In this document: positions 1 to 7,695 of the stretch, in pieces
How the letters are laid out: each line of letters begins with the position of its first letter
Numbering within the stretch: position 1 is the first letter of the stretch
Source of the DNA: Rhodococcus_F sp040656415
GTDB lineage: Bacteria > Actinomycetota > Actinomycetes > Mycobacteriales > Mycobacteriaceae
Reading direction: 5' to 3'
DNA length: 64,000 nt
Assembly (NCBI RefSeq): GCF_040656415.1
Contig: NZ_JBFAMC010000001.1
Location: forward strand, 930,001 to 994,000
Translations under genes and position numbers: made by a program
Notes under the pieces: model-generated
Told to the model about the DNA's origin: nothing
What the model saw: the letters and a program-made list of their open reading frames with translations, nothing else
Database searches by the model: none

Positions 1-852
1 TGCGCCAAGGCGGGGGCCGTACCCGTGCAAGAGCACGATCTCAGTTCGCTTCGCGCCGTCGGCATCACCGGGTCGACGCTCCCTGAGGCATCGTCATTGT
101 GGTTGTCCGAGAACGTCGGTCGCACGGTCCAAGTCATGAGCATCACGGGTGGAACCGACGTCGTGTCGGCGTTTATCGGTGGGGCCCGGAACGTTCCGGT
201 CTGGCCGGGCGAGTTGTCCGCACCATGTCTGGGAGCTGCGGTGGACGCGTTCGACGAGTCGGGCAATCCCGTTCGAAATCAGGTCGGCGAGCTCGTCATC
301 ACCGCGCCGATGCCATCCATGCCGGTCTCGTTCTGGAACGATTCGGACGGAAAGCGATACCGCGAAGCCTATTTCGACTTCATTCCCGGTGTGTGGCGCC
401 ATGGCGACTGGATCACGATCACCGATCGGGGCACCGTTCTGATGCACGGGAGGTCTGATTCCACCCTGAACCGCCACGGAATCCGTATGGGAAGTGCGGA
501 CATCTACCACGTTGTGGAGAAAATTCCGGAGATCGCGGAGGCCTTGGTGGTGGGAGTCGACGGACCGGACGGTGGCTACTGGATGCCGCTGTTCGTCACT
601 CTCACGGAGGGGTCCGAACTCGACGAAGATCTGAAAAACAAGATCCGCGAAGCGATTCGCGAGCAGGTATCTCCCCGACACGTGCCCGACGAAATCATTG
701 TTGCGCCCGGCATACCGCATACTCGCACCGGCAAGAAGCTGGAAGTGCCCCTCAAGAGGATCCTTCAGGGTGCCGATGCACATCGCACGGTGGATGCCGG
801 AGCCGTCGACAACCCCGATCTGCTCGATTGGTTCGTCCAGTGTAGGCGCTGA
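1..852 (+). CDS. Acetoacetate-CoA ligase-like AMP-forming enzyme, 3' part (5' end outside window)
   Basis: The frame is open from the first base, so the start lies outside the window. About 283 C-terminal residues are visible, of a family usually near 650. Signatures of adenylate-forming (ANL) enzymes appear in order, by visible residue number: TGGTD near 49, HGDW with its Asp near 136, the hinge GRSDSTLNRHGIRMG from about 150, and the lid motif TRTGKK near 241-246 with the catalytic lysine. The long form of the hinge and the lid sequence resemble acetoacetyl-CoA synthetases more than acetyl-CoA or fatty-acyl ligases. Such enzymes activate acetoacetate or a related short acid to its CoA thioester in the cytosol. 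The gene heads the plus-strand half of the accessory cluster. Its tail is partly repeated near 2.0 kb. Substrate assignment is inference. Confidence 0.75.
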   Translation, partial: CAKAGAVPVQEHDLSSLRAVGITGSTLPEASSLWLSENVGRTVQVMSITGGTDVVSAFIGGARNVPVWPGELSAPCLGAAVDAFDESGNPVRNQVGELVITAPMPSMPVSFWNDSDGKRYREAYFDFIPGVWRHGDWITITDRGTVLMHGRSDSTLNRHGIRMGSADIYHVVEKIPEIAEALVVGVDGPDGGYWMPLFVTLTEGSELDEDLKNKIREAIREQVSPRHVPDEIIVAPGIPHTRTGKKLEVPLKRILQGADAHRTVDAGAVDNPDLLDWFVQCRR

Positions 853-891
853 GAGCGTCAGCCAAGCCCATCGGCCTGTTCAGCAAATCAG

Positions 892-931
892 TAGCTTCCA
901 ACGAACTCGACGTGGAAGCTAGCGCTCTCTT
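892..931 (+). terminator. Probable terminator hairpin after the ligase gene
   Basis: Perfect 9-base arms at 892-900 and 913-921 enclose a 12-base loop. They are followed by a pyrimidine-rich CTCTCTTTG tail. A wider pairing GAGAGCG/CGCTCTC (from 851) encloses the same hairpin. I see nothing else recognisable between the ligase stop and the methyltransferase start. Confidence 0.45.
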
Positions 932-1127
932 TGCTCCCGTCCGCCGCCACGAATGGTTGCAACCTGGCTCACTCGACCAGGCAAGCGCTTCCAGCGAGGT
1001 GGGGTGCGAACCAGCTCCGCTGGTAGCAAGACGCGACAGCGCGTCGCGCGTAAACTTCGAGTAAACGGTCGCAAGCTGTGCTGTATGGGTGCCCGATGCG
1101 GCCGCATGGGAATCATGGGGGGCAAGC

Positions 1128-1877
1128 ATGGTCATCGACTACAACAAAGGCCTCATCGCTGAGAAGTATGAGGAGACCAAGAACTTTCCTGTCCGATCGC
1201 GAGTCGAGGCGTATTCGTTCCTGAAGCACGTCGGCGACGTGAAGGGCAGAAAGGTTCTCGATGTCGCGTGCGGTTGCGGGGATTTCACCCGAATCTTGCG
1301 CCGGGCCGGTGCCGCCCCGATGGTGGGGCTGGACATTTCCGAAAAGATGATCGACCTGGCCCGAAAGGAGGAGGAGCGGGAACCGCTGGGCATCGAATAT
1401 TTCGTTGCCGACGCCCGCTCGGTTGTGCCGCAACAGGATTTCGACATCGCGGTGGCCGCCTACCTGCTGATGTACGCGCGAGACCGCGACGAACTCGGGC
1501 GCATGTGTCGTGGCTTGGCGTGCCGCGTCAAGTCGGGAGGCCGGTTCGTCACCATCACTACCAATCCGGACTTGTACTCGTTCGAGAAGGTGCCCAACTA
1601 CCGCAAGTATGGATTCGAGATAGAGCTGGCCGAGTCCGTGTTCGAGGGGGCACCGATCCAGTTGACGGCACTCCTGGATGATTCCCCGCTCGTCATCATG
1701 AACTATTACCTGCCGATCGACGCGTACGAATCAGCCTTCCGTGATGCCGGGTTCCGTGATTTCACGGTGCACATGCCCGAACTGTCACCCGAGCCGGCGG
1801 CCGGTGACGAGGGCGACTACTGGGACGACTACCTGAACTATCCACCCGCGGTCGTCATGGAGTGTGTGCGGGAGTGA
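1128..1877 (+). CDS. Class I SAM-dependent methyltransferase
   Basis: A 249-residue protein with a Rossmann-type methyltransferase core. Motif I is VLDVACGCGDF at residues 43-53, the acidic motif II GLDIS is at 67-71, and the DFDIAVAAYLLMY strand-4 region follows. It transfers a methyl group from S-adenosylmethionine; the acceptor cannot be read from sequence. The start was chosen at the ATG preceded by a run of six G at a suitable distance. An ATG-containing extension upstream lacks this site. It lies between the ligase gene and a degraded copy of the ligase tail, which suggests it arrived or was duplicated with that rearrangement. In a cluster making p-aminophenyl or p-nitrophenyl compounds it could be an N- or O-methyltransferase, but that is inference from context only. 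Confidence 0.8.
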   Translation: MVIDYNKGLIAEKYEETKNFPVRSRVEAYSFLKHVGDVKGRKVLDVACGCGDFTRILRRAGAAPMVGLDISEKMIDLARKEEEREPLGIEYFVADARSVVPQQDFDIAVAAYLLMYARDRDELGRMCRGLACRVKSGGRFVTITTNPDLYSFEKVPNYRKYGFEIELAESVFEGAPIQLTALLDDSPLVIMNYYLPIDAYESAFRDAGFRDFTVHMPELSPEPAAGDEGDYWDDYLNYPPAVVMECVRE

Positions 1878-2291
1878 CGCGGTACTCACCCTCCCATACC
1901 CTGTCCAACGCGAATCTGATGAACGCAAATCGGCACCTCGATATTGCTCTATTCGTGGAGAACTGGTCTGACGAGTGCCGCACTTGGAGCGATCCGCGAG
2001 CAATGCGGGTGTCGTCGACAACTTCGATCTGCTTGATTGGTTCATCCGTTGTAGGCGTTGAGGACTCAGGCTAGATTGAAGCCCTGCGTCGTAGGGTCGC
2101 AAGCTTCTGCGGGGCTAATCCCTTTCGTCCCCAACGATTCTCTTTCGTGCCCCGAGAAAGCTGCCGTATCTGCGGCAGCAGTTCCCCTTGTTGTCCAGTC
2201 AGGTCGAGATCGAGTGTCGAGATCACGCCTGACACGCCCGGGCGTGTCGTGGTTATTGCTCGGGCTGCGTTGGTTGCGCGATAGTGAGGAT
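1878..2291. other. Intergenic region before the amidase gene
   Basis: Apart from the ligase-tail remnant, this stretch of about 410 bases shows no gene, tRNA or insertion-sequence end that I can recognise. It must contain the amidase promoter if that gene is not cotranscribed with the methyltransferase gene. Confidence 0.5.
1972..2061 (+). pseudogene. Remnant of a second acetoacetate-CoA ligase-like gene (C-terminal tail only)
   Basis: The frame is open after a stop at 1969 and reads through VVDNFDLLDWFIRCRR to TGA. The intact gene ends AVDNPDLLDWFVQCRR. At DNA level I count 42 identities in 49 aligned bases (2011-2059+ against 803-851). No start codon with a ribosome site precedes it and the rest of the ligase is missing, so it is a scar of a duplicated or replaced gene. 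Upstream RVPHLER matches the EVPLKR region of the intact copy with a short deletion between. Confidence 0.7.
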
Positions 2292-3689
2292 ATGGGGGAC
2301 ATCGACTTGTGCTATGCCTCGATCTCCGATCTGTCTCGGGACTTCGGCAGCGGAAAGTTGTCGCCTGTGGAGGTGACTCGAGCCCATCTGGAGCGTATCG
2401 ATCGGCTCAACCCCGGTCTCCAGGCCTACACGACAGTCCTGGAGGAGGACGCTCTCGCGGACGCGAGGCGAGCCGAGGAGGAGTTCTCCCGTGGCGAATG
2501 CCGGGGACCCCTTCACGGCGTCCCGATTGCCGTGAAGGACCTGGTCTACACAGAGGGCATCCCGACCACCGCCGGTATGCCGATCCACCGAAACTTCGTA
2601 CCCACCTATGACGCAACAGTGGTTTCTCGACTGCGTCGTGCCGGAGCGGTGCTGCTGGGGAAGCTGAACCTGACCGAGGCTGCCGGAGGCGACTATCATC
2701 CCGACTTCCCGGCGGTTGTGAACCCGTGGAACTCGAGTTACTGGGCCGGAGCGTCGTCGAGCGGCTCAGCCGTCGCGACCGCAACCGGAATGTGTACGGC
2801 CAGCCTCGGTAGTGACACAGGCGGTTCGATTCGCACCCCGTGCACTATGAACGCGGTCACCGGCCTGAAGCCGACCTGGGGGCGCGTCAGTGTCCATGGC
2901 GTGTTCGGAATGGCGCCGTCGCTGGACGTCGTCGGACCGATGGCGCGAAGCGCCGAGGATGCCTACCACGTGCTGAGAGCCATCGCGGGCCCCGACGAGA
3001 ACGATCCCACTGCTGTCATGGCCGAGGTGCCCGACAACTCCCTGGGCACGCCTGAGATGGAAGGAACGCGGATCGGGTTCGATCCCAAGGCCGCACTCGA
3101 TGGGGTCGAGCCCGACGTGGCGCGGGTTGTGTGCGACGCGCTGGCAACGTTCGAGAGCCTGGGCGCGGACATTTGCGAGGTGTCGCTGCCGTCCACGATG
3201 GGGCTGGCGTCCGACTGGGGCACCTATACGGGGGCTGAGGCGGCAGTTGTGCACGAAGAGACGTTTCCGTCCCGGTCTGCCGAGTACGGCCGTTTCATGC
3301 GGGAGCTCCTCGGTTCCGCGTACGCGGTGTCGGGTATGGACATCGCCCGCATCGAAAACGACAGGCGGGTCTTCTTCGGAATGCTCGCGGGACAATTCGA
3401 GTATCTTGACCTGATTCTTCTTCCTGTCTTGCCCGTTGGTGATTTGACGCTCGATCGCTTCACACAGCTGCTGTACGACACGGACGAACTGCCGAACGTT
3501 TTCCGGTTCACCGCTCCGTTCAACTTCTCTGGCAACCCGACGATCACCATGCCGGGCGGCTTCGACGGATCCGGCGTGCCGATCGGCTTTCAGCTCGTGG
3601 CGCGCCATCTCGACGAGCTACTCCTGGCCAAGGCCGGACGGGCCTTCCAGAGTGCGACCAACTGGCATCTTCGTCGGCCCCCCGTCTGA
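2292..3689 (+). CDS. Amidase signature (AS) family amidohydrolase
   Basis: A 465-residue protein with the full amidase-signature catalytic set: Lys82 in AVKDL, the bridging Ser155 in GASSSGS and the nucleophile Ser179 in GSDTGGSIR. The 24-residue spacing between the two serines matches that of fatty acid amide hydrolase. Family members hydrolyse or transfer C-N amide bonds. The closest general types are GatA-like and plant or bacterial acylamide amidases; GatA itself is unlikely because no gatB or gatC is adjacent. The start is the ATG preceded by GAGGA; the open frame extends upstream without a better site. It converges on the N-oxygenase gene with a 46-base gap. Within the cluster it could remove or install an amide on an arylamine product, which is inference. 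Confidence 0.85.
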   Translation: MGDIDLCYASISDLSRDFGSGKLSPVEVTRAHLERIDRLNPGLQAYTTVLEEDALADARRAEEEFSRGECRGPLHGVPIAVKDLVYTEGIPTTAGMPIHRNFVPTYDATVVSRLRRAGAVLLGKLNLTEAAGGDYHPDFPAVVNPWNSSYWAGASSSGSAVATATGMCTASLGSDTGGSIRTPCTMNAVTGLKPTWGRVSVHGVFGMAPSLDVVGPMARSAEDAYHVLRAIAGPDENDPTAVMAEVPDNSLGTPEMEGTRIGFDPKAALDGVEPDVARVVCDALATFESLGADICEVSLPSTMGLASDWGTYTGAEAAVVHEETFPSRSAEYGRFMRELLGSAYAVSGMDIARIENDRRVFFGMLAGQFEYLDLILLPVLPVGDLTLDRFTQLLYDTDELPNVFRFTAPFNFSGNPTITMPGGFDGSGVPIGFQLVARHLDELLLAKAGRAFQSATNWHLRRPPV

Positions 3690-3735
3690 GCTGGCAGATG
3701 CGTTGCGCTGTGAGGGGCTCGCTCGTGAGGCTGAG

Positions 3736-4689
3736 TTAGGTCCACTCGAACGACATCTTCTCTGCCACTCCGAGTTTCGTGCAGAGCCTGTGGATTCCGC
3801 TGAAGTCCTGGACCAGCTTGGAGCGGCGGGTGTCGTGCTCGGCATCGTCGATCATCGCTCGGCCGCCCTCGAGTTCCATGAGGTCGACGATCGTGTGCCA
3901 TGTGGAGTAGTCGTTGCTGCTGAATGCGTTCATTGCGTCGACAAGTCCGTCCAGGAAGTGGCGACGTTCGTCAGGGCCGAGGGTGTCGTATACGGCCCCG
4001 GCGATCTCGTCGGCGATCGAGGAGTGACAGTACTCGTCTCGGTTGTGTAGACGTACCGTTGCGCGGTTGACCGATTGTATGGCGTCGTTCTCCGAGATCA
4101 GGTCGAGGTACGAGCTGATGGACACCTCGGCAACGGTCATGAAGGCGAAGATGGAGATCGCGCGCCGCCTGGGATCGGGGGCGTCTGCCGTCACGGTGCG
4201 TTGAACTCGCAATGTCTGAACATCGGGTAGGGCTTGGTTCGGCATGGCCCACCCTCGCTGTCTGCGGGTGACCGCACTCGCATTCAAATGCATGAGCGTG
4301 TGGTACTGCTCGTCCACCATCGCCTGGTGCACGGCCGTGGCGAACGTGCTGCCTAGCCCGGTGTCCAGTCCGTCGTGGGCAACGAGATCGAATCCTGGAT
4401 TCACCACGTATTGCTCGACGTCCATGACGTTCTTGTTGAAGGCGATCCACGCCCATGCCCGTAGCTGGTTCTGCTGGTCGTCGGTCAGTGAAAGGAATCG
4501 GTCGTGATCGGCAAAGGGCAACAGTTCGTTCGGGTAGTCCAGCTTTTCTCGATCGAACAGCTCGTCTAGGTCGGGTTCCGGCTTCTTGACGGCGGCCCGA
4601 TGCCCCCAATTCAGGGCGAGCCGGGTGATGATGGCGCTCTCGACTCGATCGGCCGGGTCGTGATCCGGAAGTGAGGGCCAGGCGGTCAT
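3736..4689 (-). CDS. Diiron arylamine N-oxygenase, AurF/CmlI family
   Basis: A 317-residue protein with the seven diiron ligands of p-aminobenzoate N-oxygenase AurF: Glu92, Glu127, His130, Glu188, His215, Glu219 and His222, in DEQYH, AEVS and HNRDEYCH. Spacing (35, 3, 58, 27, 4, 3) is almost the same as in AurF (35, 3, 57, 27, 4, 3). Members oxidise aryl amines to hydroxylamine, nitroso or nitro groups using O2. The start ATG follows AGGAAAGGAG; an upstream in-frame ATG lacks a site. It is the last gene of the block that makes p-aminophenylpyruvate, 22 bases after papC, so the likely substrate is a p-aminophenyl compound. That puts it with CmlI (chloramphenicol) or ObaC (obafluorin) rather than the PABA-specific AurF. 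Exact substrate is inference. Confidence 0.87.
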   Translation of the reverse strand: MTAWPSLPDHDPADRVESAIITRLALNWGHRAAVKKPEPDLDELFDREKLDYPNELLPFADHDRFLSLTDDQQNQLRAWAWIAFNKNVMDVEQYVVNPGFDLVAHDGLDTGLGSTFATAVHQAMVDEQYHTLMHLNASAVTRRQRGWAMPNQALPDVQTLRVQRTVTADAPDPRRRAISIFAFMTVAEVSISSYLDLISENDAIQSVNRATVRLHNRDEYCHSSIADEIAGAVYDTLGPDERRHFLDGLVDAMNAFSSNDYSTWHTIVDLMELEGGRAMIDDAEHDTRRSKLVQDFSGIHRLCTKLGVAEKMSFEWT

Positions 4690-4711
4690 TGGCGAGTCTC
4701 CTTTCCTGTTC

Positions 4712-5626
4712 CTACGATCGGGGCGCTCCGCGGCGCAGAAGTTGAGCGTCGAAGAGGTCGGCGCACAGCCGGGCAAGGGGTGCGCCCTGTGCGCCGAGGG
4801 TCGACGTCGATTGCGACATGAGCGAGGCGAAGTCGTCCTCCGAGCCGTACTCCACGGTGTCGATGACGGCGGTCAGGGCGGAGACGAGCGCACGGCGGGC
4901 TTCGCCGGCGAAGGGGTTGCCTACCTGGATGTCTCTGTACACCTCCGGTACACCCCCACCGACTCGCGCGAGTAGGGCGAGCGAAAGGAGGTGGGGCGGA
5001 GTGCCAACCTCGGTGAGTTCGGTTCCGTCGACGCCGAGTTCGGCCAGGGCCAGTCCGAACGCGAGAACACCGGCATGGGTCAACGCCTGCGTGGCAGCCG
5101 TGAGCCGGTCGTGGCGTTCGGCGTCCAGACGCACGACCGACGACCCCCAGTCGGACAGCAGGGTCAGGAACCAGTCGACGTCGCCTCGATCCCGGTAGGT
5201 CACGGCAGCGACCGGGCGACCCGCAGGGTCGAGTGAGGGAGCGAACATCGGGTTGATTCCCACTGCACTGTTGCGCAGTGCGCTCGCCCGCAATGCCGCA
5301 TCGAAACGCGACTTCACCGACAACGTGTCGACGAGCAGAGCACCTTCCGCCAGCAGGTCGACGACAGTCGGGATCGCTTCCAAGGCCGCGCCCTCGGGAA
5401 TCGCCAGGATCACGGCGTCCGCCTCTGCCACGACCGACCGAACCTCCGACGAAGGGTCTGTTACATCACCGTTCACCTGGTCGGCGTCCGACAGCTCGGT
5501 GGACCGGATATCGATGGTGCGGACCGTGTGACCGGTGTCGCGCAGACGGGTCGCCAGCATCCGACCGACATCGCCGCCGCCGCCGATCAAGGCGACGGTT
5601 TTGGCGGATCCGGCGGGGACGTTCAC
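4712..5626 (-). CDS. papC: Prephenate dehydrogenase-like protein, predicted 4-amino-4-deoxyprephenate dehydrogenase
   Basis: A 304-residue protein with an N-terminal NAD(P)-binding fold (VALIGGGGDVGRML at about 11-24), a DTLSVKS segment and the helical TyrA-type C-terminal domain with ATQALTHAG. Housekeeping TyrA would make hydroxyphenylpyruvate. Because it sits between an aminodeoxychorismate synthase and an N-oxygenase, oxidative decarboxylation of 4-amino-4-deoxyprephenate to p-aminophenylpyruvate is the likely reaction (PapC). The start is a GTG overlapping the papA stop (GTGA), which indicates translational coupling; a longer upstream frame is only the antisense-free overlap with papA. 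There is no ACT regulatory domain, as expected for a pathway not feedback-controlled by tyrosine. Function by context is inference. Confidence 0.78.
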   Translation of the reverse strand: MNVPAGSAKTVALIGGGGDVGRMLATRLRDTGHTVRTIDIRSTELSDADQVNGDVTDPSSEVRSVVAEADAVILAIPEGAALEAIPTVVDLLAEGALLVDTLSVKSRFDAALRASALRNSAVGINPMFAPSLDPAGRPVAAVTYRDRGDVDWFLTLLSDWGSSVVRLDAERHDRLTAATQALTHAGVLAFGLALAELGVDGTELTEVGTPPHLLSLALLARVGGGVPEVYRDIQVGNPFAGEARRALVSALTAVIDTVEYGSEDDFASLMSQSTSTLGAQGAPLARLCADLFDAQLLRRGAPRS

Positions 5627-7695
5627 TGTCCGATCTCGTTCGGTCTGTCCGCCGTCACCGTCAAAGCCCGCAGCATCGTGGCGGCCTTGACCATCGCCTC
5701 GTCGAACTCCGCTTCGGGATCGGACAGTGCCGTGATGGCACCACCGATTCCGAACGTCACTTCCGAGTCGGTAGCAACAATCGTGCGAATCACGATCGAC
5801 AGATCGGCAGTACCCGTCAGCGAGAAGTAGCCGATCGAACCCGAATACACCCCTCGTGATCCCGACTCGAGCCGGTCGATGATCTCCATGGTCCGGATCT
5901 TCGGGGCGCCGGTCATCGAACCCCCGGGAAAGGCGGCACGGACACACTCGACGACCGACGCATTGGCACTGAGAGTCCCACGCACGGTCGACACGAGTTG
6001 ATGAACAGCCGCATACGTTTCGACATCGAAGAGTTTGGGCACATGTACGGACCCGGGAATGCAGACCCGGGCCAGATCGTTGCGCGTCAAGTCGACGATC
6101 ATCAGGTTCTCGGCGCGATCCTTCTCGCTGTCGAGTAGATCTTGTCGTAGCGCTGCGTCTTTCGCGGGGGTGACGCCTCGTGGCCGCGTCCCTTTGATGG
6201 GTTTGGACTCCACCGATCGGTCGGCACCGACCCTGAGGAACCGCTCAGGTGAGGCACTGAGCACCGAGAACCCGGCGAACTGAAGATAGGCGCTGTATGG
6301 GGTGGGGCTGATGGTCCGGAGCAATTCGAACGTGTGCAGCGGATCGATCGATTGCTTCACTGTCGCCATATTGGTCAGGCACACCTCGTAGGACTCGCCA
6401 GTGGTGATCTCCTCGAGCGAGGTGGCGATGTGTTCGAGGTACCTGTCGTGTTCGTGGCGGAGAGAAATCTCGGCGGATTCGGGCTTCCTGATCGGTGACA
6501 CCGTGCGCGTCGAATGGTTCGGCTCGGCCAGCCTGCGCAGTGCCGCCTCCATCTCGTCCAGCCACCGGCGCAGTTCGGGGTCGTCCTGCTGATCGCTCAG
6601 GCACAGTGCATAGGTGCGCTGTGCGCAATGGTCGATGACGATGGCTCGGTCGGCAAATACCAGGGCCGCGTCTGGGGTGGGGGACTTGTGTGTGGCTTCG
6701 CCACCGGTCTCGGCCTTGAGTTCGTACCCGAGATATCCCACATAGCCGAGACCGAACGGCACTCCCGGAATACCGGGTACGGACCGAGCCTGTAACTGCC
6801 GCTCCAGATAGTCGAAGAACGGTGCGTGCACTTGTTCTACCGGCAACCCCTCGCGCGCAATCCGGACGATCGATTCGCTGACGTCATAGGTGATGTACTC
6901 GGCGCGTGGACCGGAACAGTTGCCGAGGATCGTGAATCGGGACTCCGGTTCGGAGGCCGATGTCCCATCGAGCCAGAAGGCGTTGGGTCCGTCCGCGAAG
7001 AGTTCCTCGAAGGTGGTGCGGGGGTCGACCTCATGGTCGACCCTGACTTCATGGATCACGTACGGTGCGCGCGGAATCGGGATCTTGCGCATCGTGCCGC
7101 GCATAGGTGTGCCGGAATGCGTCGGTGTCAGGTCGCGGAAGTTCGCAAGCAATTCATGACCGAAAGCGGTACTGATCGATTCTGGGTGGAACTGCACGCC
7201 GTACAAGGGCCGGGTGCGATGGCGGACACTCATCAACAACCCGTCGGCGGTCCAGGCCGTGGCCTCGAGATCGTCAGGCAGATCCCTGACGATCAGCGAG
7301 TGATAGCGAACCGCTGGAAACGGCGAGGGTATTCCGGCGAAGAGATCGGAGCCGTCATGGTCGACGAGTGACACGCGGCCGTGCATGGGTTCGGGCGCGA
7401 GAAGCACGTCGGCCCCGAAGAGCTGGCAGAGACCCTGGTGGCCGAGACACACCCCGAGCACGGGGAGTTCGGTCTCGACGATGATGCGCGCGCTGATGCC
7501 GAAATCGCGCTGGCGATCCGGACGTCCCGGTCCGGGCGAAATGACGATGTTGTCGAACTCGGACCATGCGATCGAATCCCACTCCACGTCGTTGTGCACG
7601 ACTGTGGGTGGTTCACCGTTCACCTCTGCCAGCAGGGTGAACAGGTTGTACGTGAAGGAGTCGTAGTTGTCGACCAGCAGAGTCCGGGTACTCAT
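5623..7695 (-). CDS. papA: Fused aminodeoxychorismate synthase (glutamine amidotransferase + PabB domains)
   Basis: A 690-residue fusion. Residues 1 to about 190 are a class I glutamine amidotransferase with nucleophile Cys83 in GVCLGHQG and His170/Glu172 in FHPES. Residues about 205-690 are a chorismate-binding domain. The key marker is PIKGT at 499-503: Lys501 is the PabB-type lysine, while anthranilate synthases have Ala (PIAGT). It also carries DLTRNDLARVC and GGSMTGAPK. It therefore makes 4-amino-4-deoxychorismate from chorismate and glutamine. No lyase gene (pabC) is adjacent; a mutase and a dehydrogenase are, so the product should flow to p-aminophenylalanine and not to folate. The start ATG overlaps the upstream stop in TGATG. 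Confidence 0.88.
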   Translation of the reverse strand: MSTRTLLVDNYDSFTYNLFTLLAEVNGEPPTVVHNDVEWDSIAWSEFDNIVISPGPGRPDRQRDFGISARIIVETELPVLGVCLGHQGLCQLFGADVLLAPEPMHGRVSLVDHDGSDLFAGIPSPFPAVRYHSLIVRDLPDDLEATAWTADGLLMSVRHRTRPLYGVQFHPESISTAFGHELLANFRDLTPTHSGTPMRGTMRKIPIPRAPYVIHEVRVDHEVDPRTTFEELFADGPNAFWLDGTSASEPESRFTILGNCSGPRAEYITYDVSESIVRIAREGLPVEQVHAPFFDYLERQLQARSVPGIPGVPFGLGYVGYLGYELKAETGGEATHKSPTPDAALVFADRAIVIDHCAQRTYALCLSDQQDDPELRRWLDEMEAALRRLAEPNHSTRTVSPIRKPESAEISLRHEHDRYLEHIATSLEEITTGESYEVCLTNMATVKQSIDPLHTFELLRTISPTPYSAYLQFAGFSVLSASPERFLRVGADRSVESKPIKGTRPRGVTPAKDAALRQDLLDSEKDRAENLMIVDLTRNDLARVCIPGSVHVPKLFDVETYAAVHQLVSTVRGTLSANASVVECVRAAFPGGSMTGAPKIRTMEIIDRLESGSRGVYSGSIGYFSLTGTADLSIVIRTIVATDSEVTFGIGGAITALSDPEAEFDEAMVKAATMLRALTVTADRPNEIGQ

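Noticed and set aside
853..2291. Insertion sequence as the cause of the repeated ligase tail
   Set aside because: No transposase frame, terminal inverted repeats or target duplications were found; simple duplication or recombination explains it.
2292..3689. GatA subunit of tRNA amidotransferase
   Set aside because: No gatB or gatC beside it, and it lies in an accessory cluster; GatA is normally in its own operon.
5626..5947. Longer N-terminus for papC
   Set aside because: The extension lies inside papA and is not like any TyrA start; the GTG overlapping the papA stop fits the family.
5623..7695. Anthranilate synthase (TrpE-TrpG fusion) or phenazine PhzE
   Set aside because: PIKGT rather than PIAGT, and no trp or phz genes nearby.
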